From positions 1-64,000 of the forward strand of contig JANWYD010000023.1 in NCBI GenBank assembly GCA_025057155.1: a DNA stretch of 64,000 nucleotides, in the 5' to 3' direction. The translations under genes and the position numbers were made by a program. Every line of letters begins with the position of its first letter. The first letter of the stretch is position 1. This stretch comes from Chloroflexaceae bacterium. GTDB lineage: Bacteria; Chloroflexota; Chloroflexia; Chloroflexales; Chloroflexaceae. Positions 34,644 to 43,024 of this stretch are shown here, piece by piece. The notes under the pieces are model-generated. The model saw only the letters and a program-made list of their open reading frames with translations. It ran no database searches and was not told the origin of the DNA.

Positions 34644-34646
34644 GCA

Positions 34647-35549
34647 ATGTTACGCAACCTGTTTGCCGCTGAGTGGTTGAAGCTGCGGAAGCGCCCGCTC
34701 GCCTGGGTGCTGCTGGCTGCCTTTCTGGCGCTGCTCACGTTGAACCTGGGACTCTGGGCGCTGGTGATTGCCCTGCAGGAAGGCGCGTTGAGCGGCGGCC
34801 GCGTGCGGGTTGAGGTGTTAAACCCCGCGCAGACGGCGCAGATCGAGCGCCAGTTGAGCTTTCCAGGGGTCTTCGGGGCGGTGCTGGGTCAGATGAACAG
34901 CGTCGGCGGCATTCTGGCGGTGATTCTGGCAGCCGGCGCGCTGGGGAGCGACTTCGGCTGGGGCACGCTGCGCGCGCAACTCATCCGCTCACCGGCGCGG
35001 GGCCTGTATCTGCTGGCGAAACTGCTCGCGCTCTTGCTGGCTCTGGTGTGCGGCATCCTGGCGGGGCTGGCCGTAGGATGCCTCATCGCCGCCGCCGCCA
35101 GCGCGGCCCTGGGTCTGTCCTCAAGCCTCGGCGGGCGCGATCTGCTGGCCCTGGGCGTGGGGATTCCACGCAGCCTGTACGTGATCCTGCCCTATGTTCT
35201 GGCAACCTTTGTCTGTGCGGCGCTGGGGCGCTCGGCACTGGCCGGCGCGGGGGGCGGGCTGGTCTTCCTGGCCCTCGACGTGGGCGCCGGTTCACTCAGT
35301 TCCCTGGGCCTGGTCAGCGACGCAGTGCGGTTCGTCGTGAACCTGATGCTCCAGCCGAACATCAACCGCCTGGTGGTGGAGAATGCGGCGCTGTTCGGGC
35401 TGGATCCCACGGTGCTGGCGAGCGGGCTGGACCTGGCGACGCTGCCCTCGCTCACCCAGGCCACGCTGGTAGTGGCGGCCTACTGCGCCCTTTTCGGCTA
35501 TGGCGCCTGGCGCCTGCTGGCTCGCCGGGATATCACCGGGGCGGGATGA
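34647..35549 (+). CDS. ABC-2 type permease
   Basis: The 300-residue membrane protein has six hydrophobic segments and a large extracellular loop after the first (residues about 40-80). It starts MLRNLFAAEWLKLRKRPLAW, the typical N-terminal amphipathic start of ABC-2 permeases of the bacitracin/Nat export kind. It partners the ATPase just upstream. Its 3' end is followed directly by the octamer array C. Confidence 0.85.
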   Translation: MLRNLFAAEWLKLRKRPLAWVLLAAFLALLTLNLGLWALVIALQEGALSGGRVRVEVLNPAQTAQIERQLSFPGVFGAVLGQMNSVGGILAVILAAGALGSDFGWGTLRAQLIRSPARGLYLLAKLLALLLALVCGILAGLAVGCLIAAAASAALGLSSSLGGRDLLALGVGIPRSLYVILPYVLATFVCAALGRSALAGAGGGLVFLALDVGAGSLSSLGLVSDAVRFVVNLMLQPNINRLVVENAALFGLDPTVLASGLDLATLPSLTQATLVVAAYCALFGYGAWRLLARRDITGAG

Positions 35550-35646
35550 GTGGACGGTGGAGATGTGGAGGTGTAGAGGTGTGGAGGTGAGAAGACAGCT
35601 CCACACCTCCACACCTCCACACCTCTACACCTCCACACCCCCACAC
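35550..35646. repeat. Octameric short tandem repeats, inverted array C
   Basis: Left arm GTGGAGAT GTGGAGGT GTAGAGGT GTGGAGGT (35557-35588). Right arm six CTCCACAC-type units (35599-35646), then GACC as in array B. It is the largest array of the family, and its right arm runs 22 bp into the hspR coding sequence. Confidence 0.85.
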
Positions 35647-35924
35647 GACCTCTGGAGGCGCTCGAGCTCCTGGCGCAACTCGATCACCTGGCGGCGCATC
35701 TGGAGGATGACCTCGACGCCGGCCAGATTCACCCCCAGGTCATCAACCAGGCGCTTGATGAAACGGATCTGTTCAACATCGGCGTCACTATACCGGCGGA
35801 TGTTCCCCTTGCTGCGAGCAGGGCGCACCAACCCCCGGCGTTCGTACATTCGCAGGCTCTGTTCGTGCATACCGGTGAGTCGCGCCGCCACTTTAATCGT
35901 GTAGGTGCGCTCAGGGTTGCTCAT
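35625..35924 (-). CDS. hspR: HspR-like MerR-family heat-shock repressor
   Basis: The 99-residue protein has a MerR winged helix-turn-helix ([29 protein letters not shown] then [13 protein letters not shown]) and a short C-terminal coiled coil. This is the size and sequence of HspR, which represses dnaK/clpB/dnaJ operons through HAIR elements. Its ATG overlaps the dnaJ stop (ATGA, 35921-35924). A HAIR-type dyad lies over the operon promoter at 36866-36886, so autoregulation is expected. The last residues CGGVEV and the stop codon are encoded by octamer repeat array C. Confidence 0.88.
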   Translation of the reverse strand: MSNPERTYTIKVAARLTGMHEQSLRMYERRGLVRPARSKGNIRRYSDADVEQIRFIKRLVDDLGVNLAGVEVILQMRRQVIELRQELERLQRSCGGVEV

Positions 35925-36790
35925 ACCAGTTGGCCCTCCGTGATACGCCGCAGTTCCTCAAAGAGCGCGCGTTCGCGCGGGGTCAGGCGGGTCGGCAGCA
36001 CGGCGTTGACGGTCACATACAGATCGCCGCGCTGATGGGCATGATGCATGCGGGGCATGCCCTGGCCGCTGAGGCGGAAGGTGCGCCCATTCTGGGTCTG
36101 TTCGGGGATGTTGAGGTTGATCGTCTTGCCCGCGAGGGTGGGCACGGCCACCTGGCCGCCAAGCAGCAGGGTGTAGAGCGGCGCCTCGACGCGGGTATAC
36201 AGATCGGCGCCCTTGCGTTCAAAGCGCGGATGCGGTTGTACCCGGACGACCAGGTAGAGGTCGCCGCGTTTGCCGCCATGCAACCCCGGGGCGCCCTCAC
36301 CGGGCACGCGCACGCGGTTGCCGCTGTCAATACCGGCGGGGATCTTCACCGTGATGGTGCGGGGCGTACCGTTAGGGTTCGAGAACTGCAGGGTGCGCTG
36401 GGTGCCGGTGAAGGCCTCATCGAGGGTGATCTCGACCGGCTGCTCGATATCCTGACCGTCTATACGCATATTAAAGCCGCCCGCGCGCCCCGCGCGCCCG
36501 CCAAACAGGGTTTCAAACAGGTCGGCAAAGTCGGCGCTGCTGAAATCAATGCCGGGGCCAGCCTGTTCATAGCGTCGCCAGTCGCTGCCGAAGCGATCGT
36601 ACTTCTCGCGCTTCTCCTTGTCGGAGAGCACCTCATAGGCTTCGTTGATCTCTTTGAAGCGGGCTTCGGCCTTCTTGTCGCCAGGGTTGATATCGGGGTG
36701 GTACATGCGCGCAAGCCTGCGGTAGGCCTGCTTGATCTCCTGTTCGCTGGCATTGCGACTCACCCCGAGCACCTGGTAGTAGTCTTTCAT
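35921..36790 (-). CDS. DnaJ-family cochaperone (CbpA type)
   Basis: The 289-residue protein has an N-terminal J domain with HPD ([28 protein letters not shown]). A short Gly/Phe-poor linker follows, and then two C-terminal client-binding beta domains (IKIPAG-like [19 protein letters not shown], and [23 protein letters not shown]). The zinc-finger domain of DnaJ is absent, so it is CbpA-like (type II). It would stimulate DnaK. The ATG at 36790 (MKDYYQVLG) is chosen over one 13 codons upstream. It is the first gene of the dnaJ-hspR operon. Confidence 0.92.
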   Translation of the reverse strand: MKDYYQVLGVSRNASEQEIKQAYRRLARMYHPDINPGDKKAEARFKEINEAYEVLSDKEKREKYDRFGSDWRRYEQAGPGIDFSSADFADLFETLFGGRAGRAGGFNMRIDGQDIEQPVEITLDEAFTGTQRTLQFSNPNGTPRTITVKIPAGIDSGNRVRVPGEGAPGLHGGKRGDLYLVVRVQPHPRFERKGADLYTRVEAPLYTLLLGGQVAVPTLAGKTINLNIPEQTQNGRTFRLSGQGMPRMHHAHQRGDLYVTVNAVLPTRLTPRERALFEELRRITEGQLV

Positions 36791-36855
36791 CGCTTTCTCA
36801 CGGCCTGAAATAGATACCAACATGCCCATGCCGCGGCACGCGGCTGCTTCTCCCG

Positions 36856-36886
36856 ATTGTAGAGACTTGACAGGACAATTGTCAAG
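36856..36886 (-). promoter_or_regulatory. dnaJ-hspR promoter with HAIR operator
   Basis: Minus-strand promoter TTGACA (36880-36885), 18 nt, TACAAT (36856-36861). The dyad CTTGACA-N7-TGTCAAG (36866-36886) covers the -35 box and spacer. It matches the HspR-binding inverted repeat CTTGAGT-N7-ACTCAAG in spacing and most positions. Confidence 0.85.
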
Positions 36887-36935
36887 GTTGTAGCGTTAGA
36901 GGAGTGTTAGATGCCTCGGAAGCAGCCTGTGGCGC

Positions 36936-36966
36936 AAAAAACCCCGTGTCTGCACCAGACACGGGG
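36936..36966 (-). terminator. Intrinsic terminator of the winged-helix gene
   Basis: CCCCGTGTCT (36942-36951), loop GCACC, AGACACGGGG (36957-36966). On the minus strand it is followed by a six-T run (36936-36941). It ends 24 nt after the stop codon at 36990. Confidence 0.92.
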
Positions 36967-36989
36967 CAAGGTAGAGCAGAAAACCAGCT

Positions 36990-37373
36990 TCAAGCCACCT
37001 GTGCATCCCACTGCGGCGAGCGGCGGTAGGGCGCGTAGCTGGCAAGCTGGCGAATGAACTGTTGCAACTGTTCACGATCCAGAGGATCGTCATAGTTGCG
37101 CACCAGGCGCCGAATCACTTCGACCAGCTCCTCGCGCGGGGCATAGCGATAGACCGGCTCGCCGTGGGCCGTGGCGGCCCGCAGCAAGATGCCGTCGTCA
37201 TAGAGTTCGTGCAGAGCCTGCGAAACGCTCCAGATATCACGACACAGTCGGTCGGTGATAGCCCCGGGCGTGGCTTCCATCCGCGGGTTCTCATGAAACA
37301 ACAAGAGCAGATGAAGCTTCACGGGCGTGTCGATTGCCTGCTCCAACAGCCGTTGAACCTCTGGGTCTATCAT
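36990..37373 (-). CDS. Small winged-helix protein, possible transcription regulator
   Basis: The 127-residue protein begins MIDPEVQRLLEQAIDTPVK, with GGAGG 8 nt upstream of the ATG. Residues about 35-85 look like a winged helix-turn-helix (AITDRLCRDIWSVSQALHELYDDGILLR, then EPVYRYAP as the wing). The C-terminal 40 residues are helical and charged. No family name is certain. It is a single gene with its own intrinsic terminator, upstream of (and codirectional with) dnaJ-hspR but separated from it. Confidence 0.7.
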   Translation of the reverse strand: MIDPEVQRLLEQAIDTPVKLHLLLLFHENPRMEATPGAITDRLCRDIWSVSQALHELYDDGILLRAATAHGEPVYRYAPREELVEVIRRLVRNYDDPLDREQLQQFIRQLASYAPYRRSPQWDAQVA

Positions 37374-37728
37374 CGACCTGCCTCCTTCCACGTCCGGATC
37401 GGCGTTGATCACCGCTGGGCGACGGAATTACACCTTTCGCACGCGCAGGCGTTATGCCGTCTGCTCCGGCGGAACCTGCGCCGTGGGAGAACCTAACCGG
37501 GAGGATAGGTAACGTGCAAGACCATTGCAGAGTGGTGACAACTTGGTGAAGATTATACCCGATCAGTCTGCGCCTTGCCAGGGGGGTTTTACTTAATGTT
37601 TCATACACCGTGGTTATTTGTTATCCACAGTTTAAGTGCGGATTCATCCAGCCCGGGCCGAGAGGCCGGATTGATGCGATGCCGGCCTGGTGGCGCGCGG
37701 CTGCCGTTTCGTCGCCGCGCGCATCACG

Positions 37729-37734
37729 TATAAT
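37729..37734 (+). promoter_or_regulatory. Possible asd promoter -10 box
   Basis: TATAAT with TTTCGT 16 nt upstream. It would give a leader of about 250 nt containing the large inverted repeat at 37834-37915. Confidence 0.4.
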
Positions 37735-37833
37735 GAAAAATAAGGACGTAACAGGATTGTGGGGGATGCGAAGAGCGCTTGCTTCGGCGAGTTCGGGCTA
37801 CGCCTCTTTCTGCCTCTGGTAATGGCGATCGTT

Positions 37834-37915
37834 CTCACCCTCCCCCAGGCCGCCCCCCGCCTGCGTTGGAGCGGGAGGAGGCGCCGAGCATAGCGAGGCG
37901 GGAGAGGGTGAAGAC
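37834..37915. repeat. CTCACCCTCC...GGAGAGGGTGAAGAC inverted-repeat element
   Basis: The ends are complementary (CTCACCCTCC with GGAGAGGGTGAAG) and the inner part is GC-rich. The same ends occur at 63191-63235, and half-motifs near 50221 and 50480. Confidence 0.6.
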
Positions 37916-37989
37916 CCAATCAGAGGGCGCAACGCTCCCGGACCCTCCCGCATATGGCCTGTGTTCACTTCAGGAAGGAGAAGCAGACG

Positions 37990-39036
37990 ATGAAGGTTCG
38001 CGTCGCGGTGCTGGGCGCCACGGGAACGGTCGGCCAGCGATTCATTCAGTTGCTCGACGGACACCCCTGGTTCGAGGTGACGGCCCTTACCGGCAGCGAG
38101 CGGAGCGCTGGACGCCCCTACGCCGAAGTCACGCGCTGGATGCTCGATACGCCGATTCCCGAGCGGCTGCGGGACATGCCCGTGTTGAGCGAAGACGCGG
38201 CGCTGGACACCCCGCTGGTCTTCTCCGCGCTGCCCGGCAAAACCGCTCGCCCGATCGAGGAGCGCCTGGCCGCTGCCGGCCACGTGGTCTGCACCAATGC
38301 CTCCGACCTGCGCATGGATCCCGACGTGCCGCTGCTGATCCCCGAAGTCAATCCCGACCATCTGGAACTGATCAGCGTGCAGCGGCGGCGCCGGGGGTGG
38401 GCGGGGGCGATCATTGCCAATCCGAACTGCACCGCGACCGGCCCGACCATGACCCTGCGCCCGCTCCTCGATGCCTTCGGGGTGACGAAGGTGCTGCTGG
38501 TGAGCATGCAGGCGCTCTCCGGCGCAGGCTACCCGGGGGTGCCCTCCTACGACCTGATGGAGAACATCATCCCCTACATCAGCGGCGAGGAGCCAAAAGT
38601 CGAGACCGAGCCGCAGAAAATGCTTGGCACGCTCCGCGACGGGGCGGTAGAGATGGCGCCGATAACCTTCTCAGCCCACTGTAACCGGGTGCCGGTGCTG
38701 GAGGGGCACCTCGAGTGTCTCTCCATCGCGTTTGCCCGCCGCCCCCCTCTCGATGAGATCATTGCCGCGCTGCGCGATTTCCGGGCGCTGCCGCAGGAAC
38801 TCAACCTGCCCTCGGCCCCGCCGCAGCCAATCATTGTGCGCGATGAACCCGACCGGCCCCAGCCGCGCCGCGACCGCGACGCCGGGCGGGGTATGAGCAC
38901 AGTCGTCGGACGCATCCGCGAGTGCCCGGTGCTGGACTACAAGTTGCTCTGTCTGAGCCACAACACCATCCGCGGCGCCGCGGGCGGCTCCGTGCTGAAT
39001 GCGGAGTTGATGTACGCCCAGGGTCTTCTAGGATAA
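37990..39036 (+). CDS. asd: Aspartate-semialdehyde dehydrogenase, archaeal/fungal-like type
   Basis: The 348-residue NADP enzyme converts aspartyl phosphate to aspartate semialdehyde for Lys, Met and Thr synthesis. It has the N-terminal nucleotide loop VLGATGTVGQRF, the active-site Cys in ANPNCTATGPTMTL, the GAGYPGVPSYD segment and the catalytic His in SAHCNRVPVLEGH. The sequence style (PGVPSYDLMENIIPYISGEE) is that of the archaeal/fungal branch rather than the E. coli type. The ATG at 37990 has GGAG about 10 nt upstream; 12 further codons upstream are rejected. Confidence 0.93.
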   Translation: MKVRVAVLGATGTVGQRFIQLLDGHPWFEVTALTGSERSAGRPYAEVTRWMLDTPIPERLRDMPVLSEDAALDTPLVFSALPGKTARPIEERLAAAGHVVCTNASDLRMDPDVPLLIPEVNPDHLELISVQRRRRGWAGAIIANPNCTATGPTMTLRPLLDAFGVTKVLLVSMQALSGAGYPGVPSYDLMENIIPYISGEEPKVETEPQKMLGTLRDGAVEMAPITFSAHCNRVPVLEGHLECLSIAFARRPPLDEIIAALRDFRALPQELNLPSAPPQPIIVRDEPDRPQPRRDRDAGRGMSTVVGRIRECPVLDYKLLCLSHNTIRGAAGGSVLNAELMYAQGLLG

Positions 39037-39171
39037 GGCGCGGTTCGCAGGAGCCTTGCCGGTTCCTGCGTTCGCCTCCTCCCAGCTTCCCTCCGCTGGG
39101 TGGAGACGCCCGCTTTCCTCCCTGGGCGGGGAAGGGTCATGAGGGACGAATCCGCGTATCTTAATACGGTC

Positions 39172-39194
39172 CTGGGAGGGCTGCGCCCTCCCAG
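39172..39194. repeat. GGGAGGGC hairpin just upstream of the HAD-like gene
   Basis: CTGGGAGGGC (39172-39181), TGC, GCCCTCCCAG (39185-39194), 15 nt before the next start codon. Nearly identical to the element at 40891-40913. Confidence 0.75.
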
Positions 39195-39208
39195 ACCCTG
39201 CCGAACCT

Positions 39209-40255
39209 ATGTACGCCACCATTGCCGACCTGACCGGGGACGCCGTCATCTACCGCGACCTGCAGCCGTGCGACCCCTCATTGCCGCGTCTCGACGAGCT
39301 GCGTGCGCGTCTGGGCCTGGCCGCTGGCCCGCCGCCTCGCAAGCGCGACGCCGCCTATGCCCGCATCGTGCGGGCGCTCGCCGATACGCTGCAGGCGGCG
39401 CGCGGCAGCGGGCCGCTTGCGGCCCTGGCGGTCATCGGCGACACCGACAATGACCGCTTGCTTGCCGAGCATCTCCGCCAAACCAGCCCGCTTCCCGCGT
39501 ATGCCTTCATTGGTGAGGACCGGCCTGTCGCCCCGGAGAGCCTGGTCTGGTACGGTGACACCGCTACCGCCACCCGCTGGAGCCTCATCCACACCTGGGC
39601 CGCCGAGCTGGACTGGCGCGGGGTGGACTGGGCGCGCACCGCCGTGCTGATTGACATTGACAAGACGCTGCTCGGCCCGCGGGGGCGCTCGGACGGAGCT
39701 ATTGACGAGGCGCGCGCCGAAGGCGCCCTGGCCGTCGCCACGCGTCTGGTTCCTGATCTCGACGTGGCGCTGTTCCGGCGCGCCTACGCCGAATTGTGCC
39801 GGCGCGCGTGGCATCCGTTCACCCTTGACAACCAGGACTACGTCGTGGCCACGGCCCTGTTGATCACGACAGGCGCCATGTCCCTGGACGAGGTGCGCGC
39901 CCGCTTCGAGGAGGGCAGCCTGGGAGACTTCGCCGCCTTCCTCGCCCTTGTCGAGCCGACCGTGCATCCCGCTCTGGCCTCCCTGCACGCCGAACTCCGC
40001 GCCCTGGCGGCCCGGGGCGATCCAACGCCCTTCAAAGCCTTTCGCCGGGCCGAACTGACGGCTACGCTCGCGCGCATGGCCGATGGGCGATTGACCCTCT
40101 GCGGCGACGTCTATCACCTCTGCTGGAACCTGGCGCAGCGGGGCGCCCTGCTGCTGGCCGCTTCCGACAAGCCTTCCGAGTCAGCCATGCCCACGGATGA
40201 GCAACTGGCCGCGGGCCTGCGGCCTCTCCACCGCACCCCGGCCCGGGTGGACTGA
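39209..40255 (+). CDS. HAD-like protein of unknown substrate
   Basis: The protein has 348 residues. A DxDxT-type haloacid-dehalogenase motif is visible at about residue 150 (VLIDIDKTLLGPRG), where the first Asp would be the nucleophile. Following helices (IDEARAEGALAVATRLV) could form the cap. The N-terminal 145 residues (with TIADLTGDAVIYRDL and LAALAVIGDTDNDRLL) are unassigned. The later HAD motifs are not clear by eye, so this may be a distant or non-catalytic member. The start codon follows a hairpin at 39172-39194, without an obvious ribosome site. Confidence 0.65.
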   Translation: MYATIADLTGDAVIYRDLQPCDPSLPRLDELRARLGLAAGPPPRKRDAAYARIVRALADTLQAARGSGPLAALAVIGDTDNDRLLAEHLRQTSPLPAYAFIGEDRPVAPESLVWYGDTATATRWSLIHTWAAELDWRGVDWARTAVLIDIDKTLLGPRGRSDGAIDEARAEGALAVATRLVPDLDVALFRRAYAELCRRAWHPFTLDNQDYVVATALLITTGAMSLDEVRARFEEGSLGDFAAFLALVEPTVHPALASLHAELRALAARGDPTPFKAFRRAELTATLARMADGRLTLCGDVYHLCWNLAQRGALLLAASDKPSESAMPTDEQLAAGLRPLHRTPARVD

Positions 40256-40288
40256 GTGCGCCGCGCCTTCGCGCACACGATTCCGTGC

Positions 40289-40294
40289 TATAAT
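40289..40294 (+). promoter_or_regulatory. -10 box of the secreted-protein gene
   Basis: TATAAT 45 nt before the ATG at 40339. The -35 region is weak (TTCGCG at short spacing). Confidence 0.5.
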
Positions 40295-40338
40295 CAAATC
40301 CAGAGCCGATATCCGCATTGAGCTTAGGAAGGGACCGT

Positions 40339-40806
40339 ATGCCGCGTTACCGGCGCCTCAGTGCGCTGCTGCTGCTTCTGCTGCCCATGGCCTTCATCGC
40401 TCCTGCCCGTTCCCAGGGCAACTCAACGCCGGTCTACCTGCCGTTCCTCGGTCGCCCGCCCGTCGTCAGCGTAACCTTTGCCGCCAATTTTAACCGGGAC
40501 ACCGGTGAACTGATTGACCCCGGAACCGAATTTGCCAGCGGGATTGATCTGCTCTATGTGTTGGTGCAGTTGCAGGGGTACGCCGGGCGCCTGGCGCGGC
40601 TCGACTTCACCTTCCCTGACGGCCAGACGCTCACGGGCAGCAGCCGGACCGTCACGGGCAACGACTTCCGCTTCACCACCGCCTATTGCCTCACGACCGC
40701 TTTTACATGCGATAGCGGACGGGTCGCCTTGCCCACCGGCAATTATACGGCGCGGGTGTTTGTTGACGGGCGACAGGTGTTCGAGGCCGTGGCGACCATC
40801 CGTTGA
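40339..40806 (+). CDS. Secreted protein of unknown function
   Basis: The 155-residue protein has a clear Sec signal peptide: MPRYRRLSALLLLLLPMAFI followed by APARSQ, cleavage near residue 26. The mature part is a small beta-rich domain (VSVTFAANFNRDTG, LLYVLVQLQGYAGRLARLDFTF, GNYTARVFVDGRQVFEA) with two Cys (YCLTTAFTC) that could form a disulfide. It resembles an Ig-like extracellular fold but I cannot name a family. The ATG has GGAAGGG upstream and its own -10 box. Confidence 0.7.
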   Translation: MPRYRRLSALLLLLLPMAFIAPARSQGNSTPVYLPFLGRPPVVSVTFAANFNRDTGELIDPGTEFASGIDLLYVLVQLQGYAGRLARLDFTFPDGQTLTGSSRTVTGNDFRFTTAYCLTTAFTCDSGRVALPTGNYTARVFVDGRQVFEAVATIR

Positions 40807-40890
40807 TGCGCGCGGGCCAGGCCGGTTGCGCTCTGGTCATGCCGCTTCTCGCGCAGCTTTCCCACACAACACGGGAACACATCAATCTTC

Positions 40891-40913
40891 CTGGGAGGGC
40901 GGCGCCCTCCCAG
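40891..40913. terminator. GGGAGGGC hairpin between convergent genes
   Basis: CTGGGAGGGC (40891-40900), GGC, GCCCTCCCAG (40904-40913). It sits between the secreted-protein and DUF3054 3' ends and could end both transcripts. Confidence 0.5.
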
Positions 40914-40979
40914 ATGTATCTCTCCGGCGGGCCAGCGCAAAGGGGAGATACAGTGTCGCCGCCCTTTCCTCGCCGGTCC

Positions 40980-41402
40980 TTACGTCGCCCGGCGCTGCTC
41001 AACAACAGCAAAGACGCCGCGCCAGCCGCCCAGGATCGCCAGCGCTACGAGAAACGTAATGACGTAAAATGACATGGGGCTGAAGCGCCCGATCATCAGC
41101 GCGCGGAAGACCGCGCCGAGGAGCAACCCGCCCGTCCAGCCAATCAGCGTGGCGAGCGCCATGGCGCCCGGCCCTCGCGTGCGAGCCGGAGTGTAGGCCC
41201 CGGCCAGGGTCGCGGCGATCAGCCAGCCGAGGATGAAAGGCGCGGCCGTGCGCGCCACCTCCAGGATGGCCCCTGGACCCGCCGCTTCGCCGTGGCTGCG
41301 CCGCCCAATCGCTGCGAAAAGCAGCAGGGCGAGGACATCGCCCGCTACAAGGATCGCGGTGCGTCTGGCTAAGGCGCGCACCTCAGGTGAATGTGTCGCC
41401 AT
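40980..41402 (-). CDS. DUF3054 membrane protein
   Basis: The 140-residue protein has four hydrophobic helices. The family signature GDVLALLLFAAIGRRSHGE lies near the N-terminus. The biochemical role of DUF3054 is not established. It is monocistronic, divergent from photolyase. Confidence 0.8.
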   Translation of the reverse strand: MATHSPEVRALARRTAILVAGDVLALLLFAAIGRRSHGEAAGPGAILEVARTAAPFILGWLIAATLAGAYTPARTRGPGAMALATLIGWTGGLLLGAVFRALMIGRFSPMSFYVITFLVALAILGGWRGVFAVVEQRRAT

Positions 41403-41459
41403 GCTGCGGCTCCCTTCTGTGGCAGGACGCCTCCTATTATACGCCGTGGCGCAACCCGT

Positions 41460-41482
41460 AGCGCAACCCTGAGGGTTGCGCT
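41460..41482. repeat. GCGCAACCC hairpin upstream of photolyase
   Basis: AGCGCAACCC (41460-41469), TGA, GGGTTGCGCT (41473-41482), 33 nt before the photolyase ATG. Related half-motifs occur at 16850 and 44130. Confidence 0.6.
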
Positions 41483-41514
41483 AACAGGTCGCGGGCGCCG
41501 CACGGGAACAGAGT

Positions 41515-42969
41515 ATGCCTCGCATCATCCACTGGTTTCGCCGCGATCTGCGCCTCGGCGACAACGCCGCCCTGACGGCCGCGGCCCGCGCCAGCGGCGG
41601 CGCGGTGCTCCCGGTCTTTATCCTCGACGAGGCCATCCTCTTCGGGCGCTTCGCCAGCCCCGGGCGCACCGCCTGGCTGCTCGAGAACCTGCGCACCCTC
41701 GACGCCGCGTTGCGCGCCCGGGGCCTGCGCCTCATCGTGCGCCGCGGCGATCCGCTGCGGGAGCTGCTCGCGCTGGCCCGCGAGAGCGGCGCCGCCGGGG
41801 TGTACTGGAACCGCGACTACACCCCTTATGCCATCCGGCGCGACACTGCCGTCAAACAGGCCCTCCGAGCGAGCGGCCTGGCCGCGCACAGCTTCAAAGA
41901 CGCCGTAATCTTCGAGATGGACGAGGTGCAGACGGACGCGGGGACGCCCTACAGCGTCTACACGCCCTACGCGCGCCGCTGGCGCCAGCGCCTGGCGGCC
42001 GAGGGCTGCCGCACCTATCCTCCGCCAGACCTGATCCCCGGCGAGCCATGGCCCGCCAGTCTCCCCATTCCCGCCCTGGCGGACCTGGGGCTGCGCTATG
42101 ACCTGCCGCTGCCTCCCGCGGGCGAAGCGGCGGCCCTGGAACGTCTGGCCGCGTTCGCGGACCTCCGGCGCCAGCCGGGCATCACTTCCTACGCCGAACA
42201 ACGCAACTATCCGGGCATTGACGGCACCTCCCGCCTGTCGCCGTATCTGCGCCTGGGGGTCCTCGGCATCCGCACCGCCCTGCGCGCGGCGCTCGACCTT
42301 GAGGGGGCGGCGGCGCTCACGCCTGCGGCCCGCGACTCGCTCGAAAGCTGGATCGGCGAACTGGCGTGGCGCGATTTCTACGTGCAGGTGCTGTACCACT
42401 TTCCGCATGCGCTGCGCGGCGCCTTCAAGCGCGAGTACGACGCCCTGGAGTGGGAGAACGACCCGGCCCTGCTCGCCGCCTGGCAGGAGGGCCGCACCGG
42501 CTACCCCATCGTGGACGCGGCCATGCGTCAGTTGCGCCAGGAGGGCTGGATGCACAACCGCGCGCGCATGATCGTCGCCTCCTTTCTCACCAAGGACCTG
42601 CTGGTAGACTGGCGCGAGGGCGAGCGCCACTTTATGCGCCTGTTGCTCGACGGCGACCCGGCGGCCAACAACGGGGGCTGGCAGTGGGCCGCGGGCACCG
42701 GCACCGATGCCCAGCCCTACTTCCGCATCTTCAACCCGGTCAGCCAGGGGCAGAAGTTCGACCCCGAGGGGGCCTACGTGCGCCGCTACGTGCCCGAACT
42801 GGCCGCCGTGCCCGTCAGGTACATTCACACGCCCCACCTGCTGCCCCCCGCGGAGCAGATCCGCGCCGGCGTACGCCTCGGACGCGACTACCCGCTGCCG
42901 ATTGTTGATCACCAGACGCGCCGGGCCATGGCCTTGAACCTGTATAGAAAGGTGAAAGGCAAAGAGTAA
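41515..42969 (+). CDS. phrB: Deoxyribodipyrimidine photolyase (class I cryptochrome/photolyase)
   Basis: The protein has 484 residues. An N-terminal antenna-binding Rossmann domain (IIHWFRRDLRLGDNAAL) is followed by a C-terminal FAD-binding helical domain with RLSPYLRLGVLGIR, WIGELAWRDFY, MHNRARMIVASFLTKDLLVDW and NNGGWQWAAGTGTDAQPYFRIFNP. The Trp-rich electron path and FAD contacts are kept, so it should repair cyclobutane pyrimidine dimers with blue/near-UV light. The gene directly downstream encodes a cobalamin-binding, possibly light-sensing, protein. Confidence 0.93.
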   Translation: MPRIIHWFRRDLRLGDNAALTAAARASGGAVLPVFILDEAILFGRFASPGRTAWLLENLRTLDAALRARGLRLIVRRGDPLRELLALARESGAAGVYWNRDYTPYAIRRDTAVKQALRASGLAAHSFKDAVIFEMDEVQTDAGTPYSVYTPYARRWRQRLAAEGCRTYPPPDLIPGEPWPASLPIPALADLGLRYDLPLPPAGEAAALERLAAFADLRRQPGITSYAEQRNYPGIDGTSRLSPYLRLGVLGIRTALRAALDLEGAAALTPAARDSLESWIGELAWRDFYVQVLYHFPHALRGAFKREYDALEWENDPALLAAWQEGRTGYPIVDAAMRQLRQEGWMHNRARMIVASFLTKDLLVDWREGERHFMRLLLDGDPAANNGGWQWAAGTGTDAQPYFRIFNPVSQGQKFDPEGAYVRRYVPELAAVPVRYIHTPHLLPPAEQIRAGVRLGRDYPLPIVDHQTRRAMALNLYRKVKGKE

Positions 42970-43024
42970 ACCTCCCTTCCGCCAGAATTGCAACTCCACG
43001 ACGCGCGAAGCGCCGATGATCGGC

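Larger units (their letters stand above)
37374..37989. other. Long spacer upstream of asd
   Basis: No gene seen in 616 bp. It holds an AT-rich stretch with one perfect DnaA-box-like TTATCCACA (37621-37629), a TATAAT (37729-37734), and a CTCACCCTCCCCC ... GGGAGAGGGTGAAG inverted repeat (37834-37915) shared with 63191-63235. Confidence 0.55.

Noticed and set aside
35550-35646. CRISPR-like array of short repeats
   Set aside because: Units are 8 bp without spacers and form an inverted array; not a CRISPR. No cas operon in the window despite the Cas4-like protein.
37621-37629. Perfect DnaA box TTATCCACA as part of a replication origin
   Set aside because: Only one box was found and dnaA, dnaN or an origin-type cluster is absent; a single 9-mer is expected by chance.
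41437-42999. 520-codon minus-strand frame opposite photolyase
   Set aside because: GC-bias shadow; photolyase has every conserved segment in the plus frame.
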